A DNA stretch of 56,235 nt from Gammaproteobacteria bacterium (GTDB taxonomy: Bacteria > Pseudomonadota > Gammaproteobacteria > JAJDYQ01): positions 1 through 56,235 of the forward strand of contig JAPYNQ010000027.1 in NCBI GenBank assembly GCA_028289815.1, given 5' to 3'. Under the pieces are notes generated by a model. The model worked only from the letters and a program-made list of their open reading frames with translations, had not been told where the DNA came from and did no database searches. Positions 10,674 to 20,141 of this stretch are shown one piece after another. Position numbers and translations under genes: made by a program. The first letter of the stretch is position 1. Every line of letters starts with the position of its first letter.

Positions 10674-11366
10674 ATGAATAGAATAGTCACTATTCTGCTA
10701 TTATCCCTGTTTTGCTCTGCATCGGCCGATGCTGCCTATGATGGGCACTGGTACAAAGTAGAAATTATTATTTTCGCACACAACAACTCCGCTGCGCTTC
10801 GGGAAGAATACTGGCCACCAGAGCCGGGGCTTCCAGACATGTCTGGCGTGGTTTCACTTACCACCGGTATCACGGACTCCGAACAGCTGCCGAGCCGGAT
10901 AACAGGCTTTGAACAGCTGCCGATGCAAATGCTGAAGGGCGCACTATCCCGCCTGCAGGGCTCGAATCGTTATCGCATCATCCATGCTACGGCTTGGAAA
11001 CTGCCTGGACTGTCTCAAACAGCGGCCCCGCCCCTACGCATTCAGGCGGGCCATCGTCACCCCTTGCCGACAACGGTCACGTCCCTGACCCAAGGCACAC
11101 ACGCTCAACCCATTATTCGACAACAAGCCATTGACAGCATACTGTATGAAATTGACGGGCGAATTAAAATTTCGTTAAGTAAATACCTCAATGTTGACAC
11201 AGACCTGCTCTTCCATAACAATATCCTTCTACCCAACCCTGACGGTGTACCGGTACAAAGCCTGCGCACTTTTCGTCTAACCGAGTTCAGGCGCATGAAA
11301 AGCAATACCGTTCACTATCTCGATCATCCAATATTTGGTGTTGTCATCGGCATAGATCGCTTGTAA
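10674..11366 (+). CDS. csiV: CsiV-family secreted protein
   Basis: 230 residues. The N-terminus is a signal peptide (IVTILLLSLFCSASADA), then YDGHWYKVEIIIFAHN, the signature of the CsiV family. In Shewanella this family affects cell-surface integrity and a D-amino-acid stress response. The C-terminus LDHPIFGVVIGI, after a conserved FRLTEFRRMKSNTVHYLDHP block, is typical. The protein probably acts in the periplasm. The gene starts 17 bp after mfd and likely shares its transcript. No enzymatic motif is visible. Symbol transfer rests on the N- and C-terminal blocks and on synteny with mfd. Confidence 0.8.
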   Translation: MNRIVTILLLSLFCSASADAAYDGHWYKVEIIIFAHNNSAALREEYWPPEPGLPDMSGVVSLTTGITDSEQLPSRITGFEQLPMQMLKGALSRLQGSNRYRIIHATAWKLPGLSQTAAPPLRIQAGHRHPLPTTVTSLTQGTHAQPIIRQQAIDSILYEIDGRIKISLSKYLNVDTDLLFHNNILLPNPDGVPVQSLRTFRLTEFRRMKSNTVHYLDHPIFGVVIGIDRL

Positions 11367-11398
11367 CCACGGAAGAACAACTATCAGTATCAATTCAA

Positions 11399-12169
11399 TC
11401 AGGCTGTCTTAACGAGACACTCCAGGTTCGCCATCTGCCTGATTGTCGAACCGATAAGCTCACGCACTCTTTTCATGCCTTCATGCAGGTTTTTTCGAAT
11501 CTCAGCCAAGGTGATCTGGCCTTCACTGCGCCCGGCTGCCTTGTTTGCCACCACATTGATTGCTGCGTAGCAAAGATCAAGCTCCTTTGCCAGTGCCGCC
11601 TCCGGCATTCCCGTCATCCCTACCACCGTACAACCATCTTTTTCCAGCCTGTTTATTTCAGCTGCAGTTTCCAAGCGGGGACCCTGCATGGCAGCATAAA
11701 CCCCCTTATGAACCACCCCGACACCATTCGCCTCGGACCCATTGCAAATAAGTTGACGCAGCTGCGGACAATATGGTTCGGTGAAGTCAATATGGGTTAC
11801 CTGTGCTAAGTCATTTTCAAAAAACGTATGCTTGCGTGAATATGTGTAATCCATGATCTGATGAGGGATGACCAGCATACCAGGTTCCAGTCTGTCGGTA
11901 ATACCACCAACAGCCGCCACAGCTATAACATAGCTGACCCCAACCTGCTTCATCGCCCAGATATTCGCCCGGTAATTCACCTTATGCGGTGGAATGGTAT
12001 GACCATAGCCGTGGCGCGCAAAAAAAACGATTTCATGTCCATAAAATCGACCATGGATAAGCGGCCCGGAAGGTTCCCCGTAAGGAGTACGGATCATTTC
12101 CTTCCTTACAAGCTCCAAGCCACTCAGCTCAGTAAGACCGGTACCACCGATAATAGCCAGTCTATCCAC
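11399..12169 (-). CDS. S-methyl-5'-thioinosine phosphorylase (MTAP/PNP family)
   Basis: 256 residues from a GTG at 12169, giving (V/M)DRLAIIGGTGL. The 26 residues upstream in frame overlap hpt and do not fit the family. Seen are the phosphate-binding IGGTG, FFARHGYGH, MQGPRLET and MTGMPEAALAKELDLCYA. The base-binding block reads VNVVANKAAG-like (Asn, not the Asp pair of adenine-specific MTAP). This matches Pseudomonas enzymes that cleave methylthioinosine to hypoxanthine and 5-methylthioribose-1-phosphate. hpt, which would recycle the hypoxanthine, overlaps the start by 8 bp. The specificity is inferred from the motif and context; a methylthioadenosine enzyme is the alternative. Confidence 0.85.
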   Translation of the reverse strand: MDRLAIIGGTGLTELSGLELVRKEMIRTPYGEPSGPLIHGRFYGHEIVFFARHGYGHTIPPHKVNYRANIWAMKQVGVSYVIAVAAVGGITDRLEPGMLVIPHQIMDYTYSRKHTFFENDLAQVTHIDFTEPYCPQLRQLICNGSEANGVGVVHKGVYAAMQGPRLETAAEINRLEKDGCTVVGMTGMPEAALAKELDLCYAAINVVANKAAGRSEGQITLAEIRKNLHEGMKRVRELIGSTIRQMANLECLVKTA

Positions 12170-12743
12170 TTTGCTGTTCTTCCACAGCATAAATCGCATC
12201 CAGATTACGAAAATATCCCCTGTAATCCATACCGCAACCAAATACATATCGATCCTCTACAGACACACCGACATAATCAGCGGAAACAGTCGGAACACGC
12301 CTGTCATGCTCCTTTACGGCTAGGACTGCCGAACGCACACAGTTTGCACCCGCACTGATACAGGCATCGCGAATATTTTTCAGGGTCACACCCTCATCCA
12401 GAATATCATCGACCAACAATACATCCCTGCCTTTAACCGATTGCTCTGGGAAATATACCCAAGCAATTTCACCGCCCCGTGTTTCACCATGATAGCGCGT
12501 CACATGAGCATAATTCAGCTCCAGACAATGGCCGATACGCTTCAGAATTTCAACCGTCAGAAACAGCCCGCCACTCATAATACAAAGCACAAGCAAGTCT
12601 GCGCCGTCCAGGTCCTTCCCGATTTCCTCCGCCAAGTGCCCATAGACTCGCTCCATATGCCTAGCATCCCACAAACAATCAGCTGACTGTTTGACTTTTA
12701 ATAACTCCTCCACCATATTACTATTCACTGCAATAAACACCAT
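12162..12743 (-). CDS. hpt: Hypoxanthine(-guanine) phosphoribosyltransferase
   Basis: 193 residues of the type I PRTase fold. The PRPP-binding signature DVLLVDDILDEGVTL is seen, along with CIMSGGLFLTVEIL (hood and loop I region) and YHGETRGGE. It joins hypoxanthine or guanine to PRPP to make IMP or GMP. It is the upstream member of a two-gene unit: its stop overlaps the start of the methylthioinosine phosphorylase, so translation is probably coupled and the pair forms a salvage route for methylthioadenosine-derived purine. The start at MVFIAVNSNM is likely, with a second ATG nine codons in. It is divergent from the small gene at 12841. Confidence 0.93.
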   Translation of the reverse strand: MVFIAVNSNMVEELLKVKQSADCLWDARHMERVYGHLAEEIGKDLDGADLLVLCIMSGGLFLTVEILKRIGHCLELNYAHVTRYHGETRGGEIAWVYFPEQSVKGRDVLLVDDILDEGVTLKNIRDACISAGANCVRSAVLAVKEHDRRVPTVSADYVGVSVEDRYVFGCGMDYRGYFRNLDAIYAVEEQQSG

Positions 12744-12840
12744 TATTACTCAGAACCACCTTACACGATAACAGTTGAACACCCTTGCAGGAACCGATAA
12801 TATCGTTTCTAGATGAACATGCACCAAATGGAGATCAAAA

Positions 12841-13068
12841 ATGTTTTTTGGCCGCAGTAACAATAAACTGAAAGCACGCATTAAAGAACTTGAAGAGGAA
12901 AATAATCGGCTTCGTGAGGCGCTTAGATTCTATGCAGACCCCAAAAACTGGAGTGAAGGACATAAATACCGCGACGCAGATGATGCCACCATTTTTCAGG
13001 ATAGCGGTACAACAAGTGCTTCCGTGGATATGGGTGCAATCGCTTTACGTGCCTTGAAAAACAAGTAA
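12841..13068 (+). CDS. Small coiled-coil protein, unknown function
   Basis: 75 residues. Residues 8-30 (KLKARIKELEEENNRLREAL) form a heptad-patterned coiled coil. It is followed by RFYADPKNW, a block also seen in small phage- and plasmid-encoded proteins, an acidic linker DADDATIF, and a C-terminal helix GAIALRALKNK. No catalytic motif is present. GGAG lies 8-11 bp upstream of the ATG, a plausible ribosome binding site. It is divergent from hpt and 121 bp upstream of the receiver-kinase gene, so it may or may not belong with it. The gene looks real by its amino-acid pattern and end-to-end frame; the function is unknown. Confidence 0.6.
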   Translation: MFFGRSNNKLKARIKELEEENNRLREALRFYADPKNWSEGHKYRDADDATIFQDSGTTSASVDMGAIALRALKNK

Positions 13069-13189
13069 ATTAAGGCTTATCGGCCTAAGGTTGCGAAAAT
13101 TCACAGTAACTGTTCAAATTATAACCAACTCATGACAGATATCGTAATCATACCTGCCTGTGTTGGCGTACCTTTAATTTAAGGAATCC

Positions 13190-14563
13190 ATGCCAATAAA
13201 AATCCTCATAGTGGATGATTCGGTGTATCACCTCCGCGTGCTGAAAAAACTGATTCTGGCGAAGTGTCCCGATTTTCATATTGAAGGTTACGACCCTGTC
13301 GCCAAAGGAAAGCCGGATAAAGATTTTAACTGGGCAAACTATAATTTACTTATCCTAGATTACCAGCTTAACAATGGCACCGCCTTGGATTGGCTGCAAA
13401 CATACCGCAATCATCCGAACTTCCCGGCCACGATTATTGTTACCGGCGAAGGCAATGAATCCATTGCTGTGAGTGCCATTAAACTTGGTGCCAGCAACTA
13501 TCTGACAAAGAACGATCTAAGCCCACAACGTCTAAGTTCAGCAATACTGGAAGCCATTGAGGAAAAAACCCAGGAACTCACAGCTATCAATGGTGACACT
13601 GAACCAGCTACGATTCCCAATACTATCCCCTTCAATACAGCAGTATACAGATCTAGCCAAAACAACAGGAAGTCCAGCACAAGCGGACAAGGGTGGAGTA
13701 AGCTGAAAAGAGACATAGACGAAGTCACTCCGAACGAGTTACCGTTTACTCTTGATGATATTCTCGGTGGCAACGTAAAAATCAGGGACTACCGAATCAT
13801 TGGCTATATAGGTAAGGGCGGTATGGGCACGGTGTTCCGTGCCAAACGCAAGCATCAGGATGAAACCGTTGCGATTAAGCTGCTCCATGGCCGGAGAACC
13901 GATGATGCAACGGTCATACAGCGATTTATTGAAGAGTACAACATCATTGAAGAGCTAAATCATCCCGGCATCGTCAAAGTACATTCGCAGGGTTTCGCCG
14001 ATGATCATGCCTATATCATCATGGAATATCTACCCGCCGGTCACCTGAGGCAGGCTATAATACGTGGCATCGATCACAAACAGGCGATTGATTATGGCTA
14101 TAAAATCGTCTCCGCCCTAAATGAACTACATAAACATGGCATTGTTCATCGTGACCTTAAGCCGCTCAATGTTCTGTTTCGTGAAACCAATGTACCTGTG
14201 CTGGTGGATTTTGGTATCGCCAAGAACCTGACGCGCAGAGATCTGAATCTGACATCGGAAGGCACCATGGTAGGAACGCCGCTTTATTCAAGCCCGGAAC
14301 AAATCAAGGGAGAACCATTGGATCATCGCAGTGATCAATACGCATTTGGCGTCATTTTCTATGAGATGTTAACCGGATGCAGGCTTTTTACGGGTCCAGA
14401 TATCTCTGAGGTGACCCTAAAACACCTTGAAGATGAACCCCCTCCATTGCCGGATAATTATTCTGATTTACAGCCGATCATGGATAGGCTGTTGGCAAAA
14501 AAACCCCGAGGGCGCTTCAATGCCACCGAAGAATTAATGGTAAAACTGAATAAATTTCTATAG
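13190..14563 (+). CDS. Response-regulator receiver fused to a Ser/Thr protein kinase
   Basis: 457 residues. Residues 1-125 are a CheY-like receiver: acidic DD at 9-10, phospho-acceptor Asp57 in LLILDYQ, Thr/Ser switch region IIVTGEG (82-88) and Lys107 in YLTKND. A low-complexity linker follows (130-195). Residues 201-457 form a Hanks-type kinase: glycine loop GKGGMGTVF (208-216), VAIK Lys230, HRDLKPLN (320-327), DFG (340-342) and GTPLYSSPEQ (362-371). All catalytic residues are present. No membrane segment or sensor domain is visible, so it is probably a cytoplasmic kinase controlled by phosphotransfer to Asp57. An HPt protein is encoded convergently just downstream. Both domains are certain; partners and substrates are unknown. 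Confidence 0.95.
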   Translation: MPIKILIVDDSVYHLRVLKKLILAKCPDFHIEGYDPVAKGKPDKDFNWANYNLLILDYQLNNGTALDWLQTYRNHPNFPATIIVTGEGNESIAVSAIKLGASNYLTKNDLSPQRLSSAILEAIEEKTQELTAINGDTEPATIPNTIPFNTAVYRSSQNNRKSSTSGQGWSKLKRDIDEVTPNELPFTLDDILGGNVKIRDYRIIGYIGKGGMGTVFRAKRKHQDETVAIKLLHGRRTDDATVIQRFIEEYNIIEELNHPGIVKVHSQGFADDHAYIIMEYLPAGHLRQAIIRGIDHKQAIDYGYKIVSALNELHKHGIVHRDLKPLNVLFRETNVPVLVDFGIAKNLTRRDLNLTSEGTMVGTPLYSSPEQIKGEPLDHRSDQYAFGVIFYEMLTGCRLFTGPDISEVTLKHLEDEPPPLPDNYSDLQPIMDRLLAKKPRGRFNATEELMVKLNKFL

Positions 14564-14627
14564 GGAACTCCGAAAAACCATAACAACCACTACGAAGCAA
14601 AACAAGACATCTCTAGACAACAGATTT

Positions 14628-14945
14628 TCAGCAATCCCCTGATGTGTATTCGATTTCTATGCTATTCAGATAGGCTTTCAGATCCTCTATATTGCGATTA
14701 ATTCCCTGTTGATCTTTTACAATCGCGGCAGCCTCAATCAATGTACCGATATCGGTTATATGCTGAAAACCATAACTTGCACCACAACCTCTAAGGTTAT
14801 GTCCGGTAATACGAATACTTTCATAATCTTCCCGACTAGTCAGTTCAGTGAGCTTGAGAATATCTTGTCGGCGGTTTTCCAAAAAGTCCGGGATCAAGGG
14901 CGCGAACAAAGCATCCACAACCACAGTGATTTTTTCACTGTTCAT
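14628..14945 (-). CDS. HPt-domain phosphotransfer protein
   Basis: 105 residues, a stand-alone histidine phosphotransfer protein. The HPt signature is ITGHNLRGCGASYGF, with His49 as the phospho-acceptor, Lys replaced by Arg two residues on, and the conserved small residues and GF. The N-terminal helix LFAPLIPDFLENRRQDI and the following E/D-rich helix match the four-helix bundle. It would carry phosphate between receiver domains and sits tail-to-tail (64 bp) with the receiver-kinase gene, whose Asp57 is the obvious local partner. Such a relay could gate the Ser/Thr kinase. The domain call is firm; the pairing is inference from position. Confidence 0.85.
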   Translation of the reverse strand: MNSEKITVVVDALFAPLIPDFLENRRQDILKLTELTSREDYESIRITGHNLRGCGASYGFQHITDIGTLIEAAAIVKDQQGINRNIEDLKAYLNSIEIEYTSGDC

Positions 14946-15096
14946 TAACAGGCGCTACAGTACCGACAGTATGATACACAGCGAGCAAAAGCCTCTAAAA
15001 ATCTACTTACGCGAGATACCATAACAGCATTGTGGGAAAATGATCATATATTAACATATACGCTGCGGTCATCGCATTTTTCTCTGTAACCACACA

Positions 15097-16401
15097 CTAA
15101 GGCTTTTCACGGTTATCACTATAAGTTGCTTCTCCAAATAGAGGTCTATCAAATTCTGTAATATTCCTATTATAAAATATTACTGGCTTAAATTTTTTCT
15201 TATTGGTTGAGTGGCTGATTGTACGCTTCAAAACAAAATCAAAAAGCAGAGGGTTTACATCATAAATTTCTTTCAGATAGTATCTTTGATCCGCTGTAAT
15301 ATGCCCCGAATTCACCAAAGCATACATCTGGATAACAAAATTTACAGCCGGCAGCGGATAATCACTGCCGTTTACCAATTTATGATGAATATCGTCTGCA
15401 TCAAGTATCTTGTCCAAAGTAACAGGCTTTCGATTGAACAGAGTCACAGCTGATATATCCGCATACAACTGACCTTCGTAACGCTCATCCCGAAGCATTT
15501 CTATGGCAACATCAACATAAGGAGTATCCGGCTCGCAGGTCACGTTTTCGTCTTTATCGCACTTACCAAGACTGGCAGTATGGGCCATGATGACCCTGAC
15601 ACCCCTTGATAAGGGCCTCTTTAGATAAAGCGGGTTACCGAATCGCTGATATTCCGTAGCCTCAACCGCTTTTTCTTCGCCCGTATGGCTAATCAATGTC
15701 ATATCAAAACTGACCAGTGCCTTATAATAGTTATTGAGCTTTGCCGCTAACACAGGGTCCTGTGCATCCGGATTGATCCCCATGGCATTCGGTAGCCACT
15801 TTACAAACCGTACGCCCTGTTCCGCGTATTTCCTCAATTCGGAAACGGCATCATCACGATAGGGGTGCACAGAAATTATCGGAAAGAAATAACCTGGATA
15901 CTGCTGAACTATCTGCATTATTCTTTTATTAGGGACATGGAAGGTACTCAGTTCCTTATCCGGCCTGCCCTGCGTATCATGAAAATAATCGAAAGCCATC
16001 AAGCCAAATCGACCATGATACGGCAGATACTTAATCAATCTGACAAGCCGCTCCATATACTGCTCATCGGCCTTATCTATATCCTTGATATCCGCAGCAC
16101 TTTTATATACAACAAATCTTGTATAGCCCGGGATGTTCATCAGGCTTTGCCAACCCTCATTAACAAAAGTTCCGTATTTATGCGGATTTAGACCAAGCAC
16201 ATGAACGTGATAATCAGTTAATTGATTCGTGTCAATATCCCGATAAGATTCCTGCACCAGCGCCACTGCCCTTGGACTCAGCTTACCAGTATCCTCCGGC
16301 TGCCTCTCGAATGCGCCCCCCAGCCAGCGACAACCGCTTAGCATAAATAACATCAAAAGTGGCAAAAAATAAAGCCCCGATTTTGACAGGATGATGCTCA
16401 T
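15097..16401 (-). CDS. Amidohydrolase-family lipoprotein
   Basis: 434 residues. A lipoprotein signal peptide ends in LMLFMLSGC (lipobox LSGC), so the protein is probably membrane-anchored outside the cytoplasm. The rest resembles amidohydrolase family 2: DYHVHVLG (metal-binding HxH), IISVHPYR, GVRFVKWLPNAMGINP (the KWxP block), LISHTGEEKA, VIMAHTASLG and NGSDYPLP (metal-binding Asp near the end). These are (beta/alpha)8 metal-dependent hydrolases or decarboxylases. The substrate cannot be read from sequence. Neighbours are an HPt gene (upstream on the map) and nadA; a shared pathway is not apparent. Confidence 0.82.
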   Translation of the reverse strand: MSIILSKSGLYFLPLLMLFMLSGCRWLGGAFERQPEDTGKLSPRAVALVQESYRDIDTNQLTDYHVHVLGLNPHKYGTFVNEGWQSLMNIPGYTRFVVYKSAADIKDIDKADEQYMERLVRLIKYLPYHGRFGLMAFDYFHDTQGRPDKELSTFHVPNKRIMQIVQQYPGYFFPIISVHPYRDDAVSELRKYAEQGVRFVKWLPNAMGINPDAQDPVLAAKLNNYYKALVSFDMTLISHTGEEKAVEATEYQRFGNPLYLKRPLSRGVRVIMAHTASLGKCDKDENVTCEPDTPYVDVAIEMLRDERYEGQLYADISAVTLFNRKPVTLDKILDADDIHHKLVNGSDYPLPAVNFVIQMYALVNSGHITADQRYYLKEIYDVNPLLFDFVLKRTISHSTNKKKFKPVIFYNRNITEFDRPLFGEATYSDNREKP

Positions 16402-16436
16402 ATCTCAATTTGCCTCTACACAAATATCTGATAATT

Positions 16437-17486
16437 TCACTGCCGCGCAAAATCCAACATTTTCTGCGTTGACCTCAACGCTTCGACACGCACAGACTCT
16501 TTGACATAAACTTCGTTATCACCGGTTTCCAGAACATGTAACAAGTTATGCAGCCCATTCATAGCCATCCAAGGACAATGCGCACAGCTCTGACAAGTCG
16601 CGCCTTCCCCAAAAGTTGGTGCCTCAATCAATTTTTTACCCGGTGCCGCCTGACGCATCTTGTAAAAAATACCATTATCCGTAGCAACAATAAACTCCTT
16701 ATTGGGAAGCTCCCGTGTCGCGTTAATTAACCGGGTTGTGGAACCGACGACATCAGCAAGCGCGATAACCGACTCAGGCGATTCAGGGTGCACCAGAACG
16801 GCCGCCTGCGGGTGCTGCCCAACAAGTCGCTCAAGCGCTCGGACACGAAACTCACCATGAACAACACATTCCGCCTGCCAGAGAAGCATGTCGGCACCTG
16901 TCATTTTCTGTACATAGCGCCCTAGGTGGCGATCCGGTGCCCAAATCATTTTCTCACCTCTATCGTGCAGATACCGAACCACCTTTAATGCAATACCAGA
17001 TGTCACCACCCAGTCCGCCCTCGCCTTGACCTCAGCACTGGTATTGGCATAAACCACCACCGTTCTGTCAGAGTGTATATCGCAAAAACACACAAAATCC
17101 TCAGCCGGACAACCCAGATCCAGAGAACATTCAGCTTCCAGCGTGGGCATTAACACCCGTTTCTCCGGATTTAATATTTTTGCCGTCTCGCCCATAAAAC
17201 GAACACCGGCAACAACCAGCGTGGAAGCTGGGTGCGTATTACCGAATCTAGCCATATCAAGCGAATCAGAAACAAAACCACCGGTTTCCTCGGCAATTTC
17301 CTGCAACTCAGAGTCGGTATAATAATGCGCCACCAAAACCGCATCCTGCTCTATAAGCTGCCGCTTAACCTGCTCCCTGACAAATTCGCGGCGCTCGCCC
17401 AGATAATGCGGCACACAACCTTCAACCTGTGCTGTCACCGGAAAATTTACCACCGGAAAAAAAGGAATATCAACCTTCGCCCCCAT
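16437..17486 (-). CDS. nadA: Quinolinate synthase A
   Basis: 349 residues. It condenses iminoaspartate with dihydroxyacetone phosphate to quinolinate in NAD synthesis and needs a [4Fe-4S] cluster. The characteristic [18 protein letters not shown] and [13 protein letters not shown] are seen. So are the conserved cysteines in [29 protein letters not shown] and the C-terminal [13 protein letters not shown]. Length and block order match the proteobacterial enzyme. A putative lipoprotein gene lies 17 bp upstream on the same strand, so the two may be co-transcribed. No nadB or nadC is seen in the window. Confidence 0.97.
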   Translation of the reverse strand: MGAKVDIPFFPVVNFPVTAQVEGCVPHYLGERREFVREQVKRQLIEQDAVLVAHYYTDSELQEIAEETGGFVSDSLDMARFGNTHPASTLVVAGVRFMGETAKILNPEKRVLMPTLEAECSLDLGCPAEDFVCFCDIHSDRTVVVYANTSAEVKARADWVVTSGIALKVVRYLHDRGEKMIWAPDRHLGRYVQKMTGADMLLWQAECVVHGEFRVRALERLVGQHPQAAVLVHPESPESVIALADVVGSTTRLINATRELPNKEFIVATDNGIFYKMRQAAPGKKLIEAPTFGEGATCQSCAHCPWMAMNGLHNLLHVLETGDNEVYVKESVRVEALRSTQKMLDFARQ

Positions 17487-17503
17487 AATACCCTCAACAC
17501 CTC

Positions 17504-18289
17504 CTAAATTGATGCTCCAGAATGAATACCTATGCCAAAATACCTGTAGGAATCAGGCAGCAAAAATAAATCCGCATCCACATGATAATCTACCTCCACA
17601 TTCTCCAGCGAACGCCTGTATCCGGTTGCGTCCCACTGCCGAACAGGAAAACCTTTACTCATATATGTTTCCGGGACATAAAGATAATTGGCAAGGAAAC
17701 AGGGTGTCTGCAGCTCCAACGGCGTCACCTCACGCACCTCCTGCTGCTGAGTGGCCAACAGGTTCTGATAAGCCACCAGCATCTCCGACACCTCCGGCAA
17801 AAAACCGTCCGCCGCAACAACGTGATAGCATAATCTGTCATCTGCAAAAAACCGAAAATACCGTGTAGGAATACCCGCTATAGCAGGCATATCCTCGTCC
17901 TCAACATACTCCTCACGCAATGCCAGATCCGCAGAGGCAGATATGTAAGAGCCCATTGGTTCCACCACAAATATCTGCCGATTATCCGGTAGCACACTGT
18001 AAACCCGGTTTTCAGCATGGTCATACAAAACAAAATCCGATGCATCCGGACCATCGTCAATCCGGATATACCGCTCGGTAACCAGCATCCTGACATTATA
18101 TGGCGCAACACCGGATTCTGCTTCCTCAAATAAAAGCAAAGTAGCCGCCACCGTACCAGATGCCTTCGCCACCTCGACCGCAACATCATGGACAGATTCA
18201 GATACCGACTGAAAATATGGCGTGTCACATCCATACAACCAAAGGCCGGAAATTAAAATAAACCAGTGCCAAAATTTCTTGATCATCAT
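17504..18289 (-). CDS. Putative lipoprotein, unknown function
   Basis: 261 residues from [10 protein letters not shown] at 18289, chosen because AGGAATCAGG lies just upstream. A longer frame to 18316 lacks a ribosome binding site and would spoil the signal peptide. The lipoprotein signal ends ISGLWLYGC. The mature part is acidic and beta-rich: it contains [34 protein letters not shown] and a C-terminal cysteine region [10 protein letters not shown]. The pattern recalls outer-membrane-lipoprotein folds that bind small molecules, but I do not recognise the family. The gene is 17 bp upstream of nadA. Confidence 0.7.
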   Translation of the reverse strand: MMIKKFWHWFILISGLWLYGCDTPYFQSVSESVHDVAVEVAKASGTVAATLLLFEEAESGVAPYNVRMLVTERYIRIDDGPDASDFVLYDHAENRVYSVLPDNRQIFVVEPMGSYISASADLALREEYVEDEDMPAIAGIPTRYFRFFADDRLCYHVVAADGFLPEVSEMLVAYQNLLATQQQEVREVTPLELQTPCFLANYLYVPETYMSKGFPVRQWDATGYRRSLENVEVDYHVDADLFLLPDSYRYFGIGIHSGASI

Positions 18290-19418
18290 TACCTGATTCC
18301 TGCTGTAAACAACCAAACTCGCGCACCCACAACAATATCAAAACAATCCGCGATATGCACATAGCGACTAAAAAACCTCACAGACAAGCCCTGCTATTTT
18401 CACACCTTCTATCCTGTTGCTACTACCTTTTTATACTCTGACTTGGTAGAACTCTGCCGTTAGGAAGGAAAGCGGGAGATTGATTTGATGAGGAAGAAAC
18501 CGGAAAACCAAGAAAGCGGCGCCAGATAACAGATGGCTGGCTAACTGTACACTCTCGCCAGAGTTGCTCACCCGAATCTCATACGCACTACCGGGGTACA
18601 AACAGCTCGACAATTAAAGGAGAGAACCGAATAAACCGGCATAAGAATTCTCCATCGATGTCCAAAGGTCGAGAGATACAGGTACAGCGCATTCTGGAAT
18701 ACGGGCTTCGCACTGAAAAGGCTACCCGGGTTCAGGTTTGAACATACCTACTGCCTGCAAGTGGCTGACCCGGCATATTGCAAGGGTTCAGATGGTTTGG
18801 TGAACAAACCCTCCGGAACACCTTCCCATCACACCAATGCACAGCGGCAGAAAAGAGCTGGCATACAACATCAGAAACAGCACACATACCAGTAAGTCAG
18901 CCGGATCGCCAGCGCGGTGCACCAGACCGTAGAACGCATCATGAAACGACCCCCGACCTCAGCCGGCTTTCCAGTCCCGGAACCGTCAGTGCCTGTCAGA
19001 TACCATATCTGCCCATACCACGGCAATAGGCTGCGCCGGGATAGCAGGCACCTAGAGTACCCTAGTCAACGCATCACTCACAATTCAGGTGGGCTTATCC
19101 GGTTGCCGGATGGGAATACGTGCATGCGCCGCCATCAGTGTTCATTCCCACTCAACCTCGCCCGCACACAGCGCCTGTGCCGTATTGTGTGCTACCCGGC
19201 TACTTCCAGCCCTCGCGGTACCACTTTCTTCCCGAGTAATGACCGACAATGATCCCTGCTAACGCTCAAAACGCTTCCGGCAATTACACCAACATTTGAA
19301 ACGGCACAACAACCGGCATCAATCACACAACAGCCTGCAATACCACATTCCTATTCAAACCTTGAGGGTTCCACTAGACAGTGTGATACGCTCTCATAGC
19401 TAATATTGCGACAGGCTA
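18290..19418. other. 1.1-kb stretch with no supported gene
   Basis: Only short, poorly patterned frames occur on either strand. A plus-strand frame at 18658 (MSKGREIQVQRILEYGL, then stops) and a minus-strand frame at 18431-18613 look slightly protein-like, but neither can be assigned. No tRNA fold, no tmRNA or RNase P signature and no direct-repeat array was seen. It follows the 5' end of a lipoprotein gene and the 3' end of a broken DUF302 gene. It may be the remains of a mobile element or an undetected structured RNA. Confidence 0.5.
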
Positions 19419-20095
19419 TTAAAAATCACCTTCCGCTGCCCGCTCCATTATATCGCGGATTGTGGCGCGCACACTCAGTGCCTCTTCTTTAAGATAGTCC
19501 GGCAACGTCGCACCGCCCCAAATCATCATATCCATGTCTAGGGCTATAACCAGAACTTGCCCTGTATCTTCAATCAGAGAGATTCTACAAAGCAGACAGG
19601 CTGAGTACGCATCGTTATGTTATACCATGTTCATGGTCGTTAACGGATTACAGAACATATAAATTTTCAAAAAGCGTTGCTGCTCTTCCGTCATCAGCTA
19701 AACCTGCTCGGACAAAGGCAACTCTCCGACATTTTTTATGTTGTGCTCGTTGGCTACGTTCTTCATGGATATTTCAACATCTTCGACCGTCAGGCCTGTC
19801 TCTACAGGAATTTTCCAAACGGTCACAGCAGCAGAGTTTTTGGTTTCGATCAGTCGATCCGGCATGGCTTTATACACTTGTGAGGCTTTGGGATTCAGCT
19901 CATCGCCAAACCGGATAAGGGCCGGAATATCCCGGTTTTCCATCGTCGCCAACATTCTTTCGGCATCAATTTCTTGCATGCGGGCCATCATGGGCTGTAT
20001 TCATCGTACATTGGCTTGTACTTTGAGTAAGCATAACCGCCGCCTATAAGGGCCAGCAGGCCGAGCATGGCCAGTATGTTGCGCAGAACTTCCAT
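19419..20095 (-). pseudogene. Decayed DUF302 membrane-anchored protein
   Basis: Pieces of one DUF302 protein lie end to end. From the ATG at 20095 (GGGAGA upstream), 35 codons encode a membrane anchor (LAMLGLLALIGGGYAYSKYKP), ending TGA at 19988-19990. An overlapping ATG at 19991 opens a 97-codon frame with VWKIPVETGLTVEDVEISMK and NIKNVGELPLSEQV, then TAG at 19698-19700. The same frame continues RFLKIYMFCNPLTT to a TAA at 19620-19622, then AYSACLLCRISLIED and LDMDMMIWGGATLP to the final TAA at 19419. The block order is that of intact DUF302 proteins. One frame change and two in-frame stops therefore separate the parts. DUF302 function is uncertain. Confidence 0.75.
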
Positions 20096-20141
20096 GAATT
20101 TCTCCCTAATCGAGCTTAGAAACCTGTGAATCTATCACGGG

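Noticed and set aside
18290-19418. CRISPR array or tmRNA in the gene-free stretch
   Set aside because: No regularly spaced direct repeat and no tRNA-like end with a tag frame was seen.
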